NCBI GenBank assembly: GCA_002825465.1
Contig: PJER01000069.1
Span: forward strand, 1 to 10,254
Source of the DNA: Candidatus Thorarchaeota archaeon MP8T_1
Lineage (GTDB): Archaea > Asgardarchaeota > Thorarchaeia > Thorarchaeales > Thorarchaeaceae
Length of the DNA stretch: 10,254 bases
Direction: 5' to 3'
Shown here: piece after piece, positions 6,360 to 10,254 of the stretch
Position numbering within the stretch: the first letter of the stretch is position 1
Layout: each line of letters opens with the position of its first letter
The notes under the pieces: generated by a model
Database searches by the model: none
The model's input: the letters and a program-made list of their open reading frames with translations, nothing else
Told to the model about the DNA's origin: nothing
Translations under genes and position numbers: made by a program

Positions 6360-7586
6360 TCACATCAGCATCTCAAGGAGCGCATCAACTCTAGTTTCAA
6401 TTTGTGCTGCGTTGTACACTCTGGAGTCGACCATATCCCCTTCGATAATAACTCCTGGTACCCCGGTCCTTTCGGTAACTATTTCCTTTGATACAAGCTG
6501 TCCAAGTGAGTAGCGTTTACATGAACGCACAGAAAACATAACAAATCCATCAAGGTCGTAGTCATTGATTAACTGGCACATCTTGTCAACCTTTGCATCT
6601 AGGCCCATGTTGAGATACACTTTGGAATATGTGTCAACGACTTCATCAATGATTGAAGATGTATTTACACCGACCATATTGCCTGTCCATGCATGGGTGT
6701 ATGTGTCAGCAGGGAAAACAACTCCTCTGCTTGCCAAAATGTTGAAAAATCTCAGAGTGTGCCATGGTGGAATATTATCCCAGAGCAAGCGTACCTTCTC
6801 ATCTCTGATTGCACCAATTCCATTCTTAACACGTTCCTCTACCTCTTCAACAAAGGCTTCGTAAAACTCAACACAATTCTCAGTTCCTCGACTTGAAACA
6901 ACAGGAGCCATTGTCAAAAATCTATCAGCGCAGTTTAGCGGACTAGGCTTGTTCTTGCAGGCTTCAAGAGCACGTATCCAGAGCTTCGTTGCTCTGCTTG
7001 ATAGATTGGCCACTTCGCGAATTCGTTCTTCCTCAAGAGTTCGATTGAAGTGGGATCCAATAAAATCAATCAGACGCTCAACACCACGGTGAACATACTC
7101 CCGATTGTGAGGGAGTTGTTGTTTTTCTAAAGGTGGGGTATCAAGAAGGAAGACTGGAGCTCCTGTCATCTCAGAAATTGCATCATACCATCGTAGAACG
7201 GTTCCACAGATGTTATTGCATGCTAGGAGGAGCTGAGGAGTTGGAAGGGATCCCATTGGGACTTCCTGTGGCTTTTCTGTGGATCCGATACTCGAACGAG
7301 CGTAGGAGCAAAGATCCTGTGAATACCCAAGGTCTTCAGCGAAACTACAAACATCCGGACCAATCTTTTGAGCCCCAATAATGGCTCCAGCCTGTTCCGG
7401 ATAGACAACACCTAGGTTCATTGCTATCGGAATCTCAACTGGAAAACCTGAAGTCACCCAAGCAAGTTCACCATTTTCACTTGCCTCAAGAGCCTCCATA
7501 CCGTGGCGAAACGCAACCTGCTGAAGAAGCGCCTGAGTCTCAAGACGTCTGTAGGGTTTTTCCTCGCTTGCTCGTTGTTCCGTCAT
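6360..7586 (-). CDS. 2-hydroxyacyl-CoA dehydratase / benzoyl-CoA reductase FeS subunit (HgdB/FldB/BcrC-like)
   Basis: This is one of two homologous FeS subunits that, once reduced by the activator, catalyse radical dehydration of a 2-hydroxyacyl-CoA or a related two-electron ring reduction. Numbered from ATG 7586 (408 residues), candidate cluster cysteines are DLCSYARS (C93), NNICG (C127) and VRSCKRYS (C356), with C80 and C123 nearby. The C-terminal signature IEGDMVDSRVYNAAQIETRVDA (381-402) is characteristic of this family and shared with benzoyl-CoA reductase subunits. The early GFPVEIPIAMNLGVVYPE (47-64) is the family's opening fold. ATG 7586 is chosen because GGAGTGA (7601-7595) lies eight bases upstream; GTG 7598, overlapping the previous stop, would add four residues. 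It is the middle gene of the operon. Substrate cannot be told: hydroxyglutaryl-, lactoyl-, phenyllactyl- or aryl-CoA are all possible. Confidence 0.93.
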   Translation of the reverse strand: MTEQRASEEKPYRRLETQALLQQVAFRHGMEALEASENGELAWVTSGFPVEIPIAMNLGVVYPEQAGAIIGAQKIGPDVCSFAEDLGYSQDLCSYARSSIGSTEKPQEVPMGSLPTPQLLLACNNICGTVLRWYDAISEMTGAPVFLLDTPPLEKQQLPHNREYVHRGVERLIDFIGSHFNRTLEEERIREVANLSSRATKLWIRALEACKNKPSPLNCADRFLTMAPVVSSRGTENCVEFYEAFVEEVEERVKNGIGAIRDEKVRLLWDNIPPWHTLRFFNILASRGVVFPADTYTHAWTGNMVGVNTSSIIDEVVDTYSKVYLNMGLDAKVDKMCQLINDYDLDGFVMFSVRSCKRYSLGQLVSKEIVTERTGVPGVIIEGDMVDSRVYNAAQIETRVDALLEMLM

Positions 7587-7594
7587 TTTATATC

Positions 7595-7601
7595 TCACTC
7601 C
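7595..7601 (-). promoter_or_regulatory. SD site GGAGTGA inside the 3' end of the first operon gene
   Basis: The last codons of the upstream gene (GAG TGA) form GGAGTGA, eight bases before ATG 7586. It supports ATG 7586 over GTG 7598 and means the two FeS subunits are translationally coupled, as expected for partners made in equal amounts. Confidence 0.6.
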
Positions 7602-8797
7602 ATAGTTTCTAGAAAGCTTTGTATTCGTGTTTGGATCCGTCCACGGTCGCTCAGTTCAGAGTCCAGTGGGAGTCGGATGGTTTTTACATCTAGTTCACAG
7701 GCGGCCTTCTCAATGGATGGGGCTTCAAATTGGTCGGGATCACAAAATGACTGTTCGCAGACTATCAATCCATGAATCGAGAGGTTTCTAAGTAGCCCTT
7801 TCATTGCATCCATTCTATATGACAGACCTTCATGAGTTGGCTCTCCAGGAGCGCTCAAAATTGACTTGGCCATCGCGAAAAAGGGATCTTCAGAATCAGA
7901 AGGAGGAACTGTGAATACTGTCTTAAATCCAAATGACAATAGATCCAAGACGATAGCAGAGTCGGAAAAATCTGGTATGTCATTTATAATAGCGGCTATG
8001 GCCTGTGGCTCAACCATACCACCTGCAATGACCACACGAGGAGTTTCCAAATCCTCTGGAAGATTTACTCCTGAATAATCACCGCTCAAAATACTATTCT
8101 TCACAGATTCGATTATATCTAAAATGCCCAATTCTTCAGCCGTGTTTTCAACACTTCTTGCAGCTGTCTTGAGTTCGGTTGCAGAGGACAACGTTGGCAC
8201 AGTCAAAAAGTTCCGTACAAGGCTGATAACTGTAGAATAGGAAATAATGGTTGGATTCACTACCCTAGCAGAATAGAGAAACTGTGCGCTATTGCGAAAA
8301 TCTTGAATGAGATCTATTGCCCGATCATAACTATCTGTATGAAATGGTCGCTTGAATGTCTTAGAAAGGTTCTCGCTAAGAATTCTTAGCTCTTCAGCTA
8401 GAAACTTGGTGGTTGATTCATCCTGATTGTATCTTGTCACTGGATAGGTTAAACGGAAAACCCTGTCATCCGGGAAACGAACTCTCCAAATATCACCAAG
8501 ATTCTGAAGAGAATCGCACGTGTTTCCGGGGAATAATAGTCCTGCAAGAGTCAGAAATTGACCATTTGCGCGTTGACTATATAGATTCCTGATGTATGAG
8601 CATGCAAAAGTCTGGAGACTCTCTTCAAATCCACTGGACACTCCAGGTAATGCACGGATAAGTGATGGTGTAAATCCATGCGCCAAAAAAAGCTCTAGGG
8701 GAACATGAGGATAGATATAACCAATTATCTCCTCACCTGAATCCACCAGCTCTTTCAGTCCCGCTGCTGATTGATCAATCACTCCTTCATAACTCAA
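7595..8797 (-). CDS. 2-hydroxyacyl-CoA dehydratase-type FeS subunit, divergent partner (HgdA/FldC-like)
   Basis: This is the first gene of the operon and the likely partner of the next FeS subunit. Numbered from TTG 8797 (400 residues), it keeps the family plan: GYIYPHVPLELFLAHGFTPSLI near the N-terminus (26-47), FACSYIRN (C66), GNTCDSLQNLGDIW (C94), a middle VVIAGGMVE (255-263), and QSFCDPDQFEAP (C352, preceded by C347), ending GRIQTRIQSFLE like the RxEAF tail of relatives. GY is usually followed by a Cys in this family; here it is Ile, and the sequence as a whole looks more diverged than its neighbour, so whether it holds a full catalytic cluster is uncertain. TTG 8815 would add six residues, but TTG 8797 has GAGG (8809-8806) eight bases upstream, while 8815 has no SD. 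It is divergently arranged with the FadD-like gene, which may be functionally linked. Confidence 0.9.
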   Translation of the reverse strand: MSYEGVIDQSAAGLKELVDSGEEIIGYIYPHVPLELFLAHGFTPSLIRALPGVSSGFEESLQTFACSYIRNLYSQRANGQFLTLAGLLFPGNTCDSLQNLGDIWRVRFPDDRVFRLTYPVTRYNQDESTTKFLAEELRILSENLSKTFKRPFHTDSYDRAIDLIQDFRNSAQFLYSARVVNPTIISYSTVISLVRNFLTVPTLSSATELKTAARSVENTAEELGILDIIESVKNSILSGDYSGVNLPEDLETPRVVIAGGMVEPQAIAAIINDIPDFSDSAIVLDLLSFGFKTVFTVPPSDSEDPFFAMAKSILSAPGEPTHEGLSYRMDAMKGLLRNLSIHGLIVCEQSFCDPDQFEAPSIEKAACELDVKTIRLPLDSELSDRGRIQTRIQSFLETME

Positions 8798-8805
8798 GAT
8801 GGATT

Positions 8806-8809
8806 CCTC
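8806..8809 (-). promoter_or_regulatory. SD-like GAGG supporting TTG 8797 as start
   Basis: On the minus strand, GAGAGGAA is followed by TTG 8797 with eight bases between GAGG and the codon. The longer frame starting at TTG 8815 would place this site inside codons 2-4, the same arrangement seen at the start of the acyl-CoA synthetase near 3448. Confidence 0.5.
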
Positions 8810-8958
8810 TCTCAAAGACGAATGATTCTAGTAGCAAACTCTCAACACTCGATGTCTTAATTGTTCCGTTGGGCTTGTCGAATCTGATAATAAAGGCAGT
8901 TCAGCGACAGTGCCTGTCTTTAGAAGGAAATATGAGTAGCGAGTGTAGCACAAGAGTG

Positions 8959-8967
8959 TTATACTTT
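8959..8967 (+). promoter_or_regulatory. Probable TATA box for the FadD-like gene
   Basis: TTATACTTT lies about 27 bases before position 8990, so transcription probably begins near there. That leaves a leader of about 30 bases carrying GGAGATGG (9005-9012) before ATG 9020. The rest of the 8816-9019 divergent gap shows only a weak TATA-like stretch for the minus strand (TTTATTAT, 8894-8887). Confidence 0.4.
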
Positions 8968-9019
8968 GGTTGATATCTAACCGAAGATTATGTACGAGAG
9001 AAATGGAGATGGAAAGAAT

Positions 9020-10254
9020 ATGAAAGAAATGCCGTGGCATAAGTCAAGGTGGCCAGAGAATGTCAAGAAGTCTCTGAAATATCCTGATGAACCACTCTAT
9101 GCAATTTTAGATAAGACAGCTGCTGAACATCCGGATGCACCTTCAACAATGTATTCGGGAATATCACACTCCTTTGCTGAGGTAAAGGATCATGCTGATA
9201 GAATAGCCAATTTTCTTGCAAGCAGAGGTATTGGAAAAGGGGACAAGGTCGCAATCTTTTTGCCTAACACCCCTCATTACCCCCCAATCTTCTTCGGGAT
9301 TTTGAAGACTGGTGCAACGGCAGTCACATGTAATCCATCCTACAAGGCGAATGAACTGAATTTCCAATTGAAGGACTCTGGAGCTAAGGGAGTGTTCGTC
9401 TTTGACCATCCATCGTTCACACCAACCTCATATGAGGCAGTGAAAGGTACTGATGTCAAAGTCCATGTGATTTGCAGCATCAAGAGTTTCTTACCCAAAG
9501 CAAAAGCAGTTATTGGTGGTCTTATAGGAAAAATCCCAAAGGGCAAGTTCTATGAAGAAGGAACTGTCTTCTATGACGATATCATAGCACAGTATGAACC
9601 AAATCCACCAAAAGTCTCAATTAATTCAAAAGAAGACCTGGCGCTCATCCTCTATACTGGAGGAACCACTGGAACTCCGAAAGGAGCAATGCTCACTCAT
9701 TCTAATCTCTATAGCAATGTTTTGCAGATGAAAGAGTGGGTTTGGCTTGAACCAAAAGAGGGAGGACCTCCTCAACAACTCAAGCCAGGAGAGGAGGTGT
9801 TTGTGGGAGCCTTGCCATGGTATCACAGTTACGGTCTGACACTCACTATGGTTTCATCTTATCTTGAAGGAAGTGCCTTAGTGTGTGTTCCAGATCCACG
9901 AGGTGGAAAGCCTCCAGTGTCCGAGTTACTTGCAGACATTCAGAAGTCGAAGGGGACTATTCTTCACTGCGTTCCTGCACTCTACGCGGGTATGGTTAAC
10001 AATCCGAATGTAGGAAAGTACGACCTTTCCAGTCTCAAAGCTTGTGGTTCAGGAGCTGCACCCTTGCCCCCTGAACTTGCAAAGCGCTTCGAGGATGTTA
10101 CTGGAGCTACTCTATTCGAGGGATATGGTCTGACTGAAACCGCCCCCATGGCTACAGCAAATCCCTCTTTGAAGAGCCTGCGAAAATTCGGGTCGATTGG
10201 TGTTCCAATCCCAGACACCTATCTGACAATCGTTGACATAGACACCGGCAAGAA
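9020..10254 (+). CDS. Long-chain fatty-acid-CoA ligase, FadD-like (partial, runs off right edge)
   Basis: This AMP-forming ligase activates fatty or aryl acids to acyl-CoA. The open frame runs from ATG 9020 to the window end with 411 residues visible and the C-terminal lid domain missing; full-length relatives have roughly 520-580. Visible motifs are the P-loop A3 YTGGTTGTPKG (212-222), A4 PWYHSYG (266-272), SGAAPLPPEL near 345-354, and A5 GYGLTETAP (368-376). A glycine- and lysine-rich hydrophobic stretch at about 155-176 (FLPKAKAVIGGLIGKIPKGK) could help it sit on the membrane. The N-terminus MKEMPWHKSRWPE looks like family members, and GGAGATGG at 9005-9012 gives an SD, so I prefer 9020; ATG 8990 is in frame and could be used on a leaderless mRNA. 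It is divergent from the dehydratase operon. The A5 motif and layout fit long- or medium-chain ligases; the exact substrate is unknown. Confidence 0.93.
   Translation, partial: MKEMPWHKSRWPENVKKSLKYPDEPLYAILDKTAAEHPDAPSTMYSGISHSFAEVKDHADRIANFLASRGIGKGDKVAIFLPNTPHYPPIFFGILKTGATAVTCNPSYKANELNFQLKDSGAKGVFVFDHPSFTPTSYEAVKGTDVKVHVICSIKSFLPKAKAVIGGLIGKIPKGKFYEEGTVFYDDIIAQYEPNPPKVSINSKEDLALILYTGGTTGTPKGAMLTHSNLYSNVLQMKEWVWLEPKEGGPPQQLKPGEEVFVGALPWYHSYGLTLTMVSSYLEGSALVCVPDPRGGKPPVSELLADIQKSKGTILHCVPALYAGMVNNPNVGKYDLSSLKACGSGAAPLPPELAKRFEDVTGATLFEGYGLTETAPMATANPSLKSLRKFGSIGVPIPDTYLTIVDIDTGK

Noticed and set aside
5570..8797. A complete benzoyl-CoA reductase (BcrABCD) locus
   Set aside because: Only one ATPase subunit is present where BcrABCD has two, and there is no adjacent aromatic-pathway gene; a dehydratase-type complex is the simpler reading.

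Overview
The window looks like part of an archaeal chromosome, most likely an Asgard archaeon and perhaps a Thorarchaeia-type genome. The reasons are archaeal TATA-like boxes just ahead of starts, TTG starts with purine-rich Shine-Dalgarno (SD) sites, a 2-oxoacid:ferredoxin oxidoreductase of archaeal KorB/KorC type, and a protein pairing an apparent longin-like domain with tandem winged-helix modules. The lineage is inference; there is no rRNA or marker gene here. Base composition by eye is slightly AT-rich and even throughout. I see no mobile element, CRISPR array, tRNA or rRNA.

Layout: (1) 1-1309, minus strand, open at the left edge: a putative regulatory or trafficking-type protein with a longin-like N-terminus and two winged-helix modules. 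(2) 1475-3448, minus: an AMP-forming acyl-CoA synthetase of the acetyl-CoA synthetase group with a changed acyl pocket. (3) 3572-4976, plus and divergent from (2): korB and korC, the beta and gamma subunits of 2-oxoglutarate-type ferredoxin oxidoreductase, with no alpha subunit in view. (4) 5029-5493, plus: a small probable beta-barrel protein (DUF1579/lipocalin-like) with its own TATA box and an almost leaderless start. (5) 5570 to about 8800, minus: a tight three-gene operon of two 2-hydroxyacyl-CoA dehydratase/benzoyl-CoA reductase-type FeS subunits followed by their ATP-dependent activator. (6) 9020 to the right edge, plus and divergent from (5): a long-chain acyl-CoA synthetase (FadD-like), cut off after motif A5.

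How the genes may work together: the window is dominated by anaerobic CoA-thioester chemistry. Two AMP-forming ligases activate carboxylic acids. KorBC with a missing alpha subunit would oxidise a 2-oxoacid and reduce ferredoxin. Reduced ferredoxin is the known electron donor of the activator, which passes one electron per ATP-driven cycle to the dehydratase or reductase subunits. A heterotrophic anaerobe degrading amino acids, fatty acids or aromatic acids fits, but no substrate can be fixed from this window. About half of the protein starts appear to be TTG or GTG, so several annotated N-termini are uncertain; the SD evidence is given for each.
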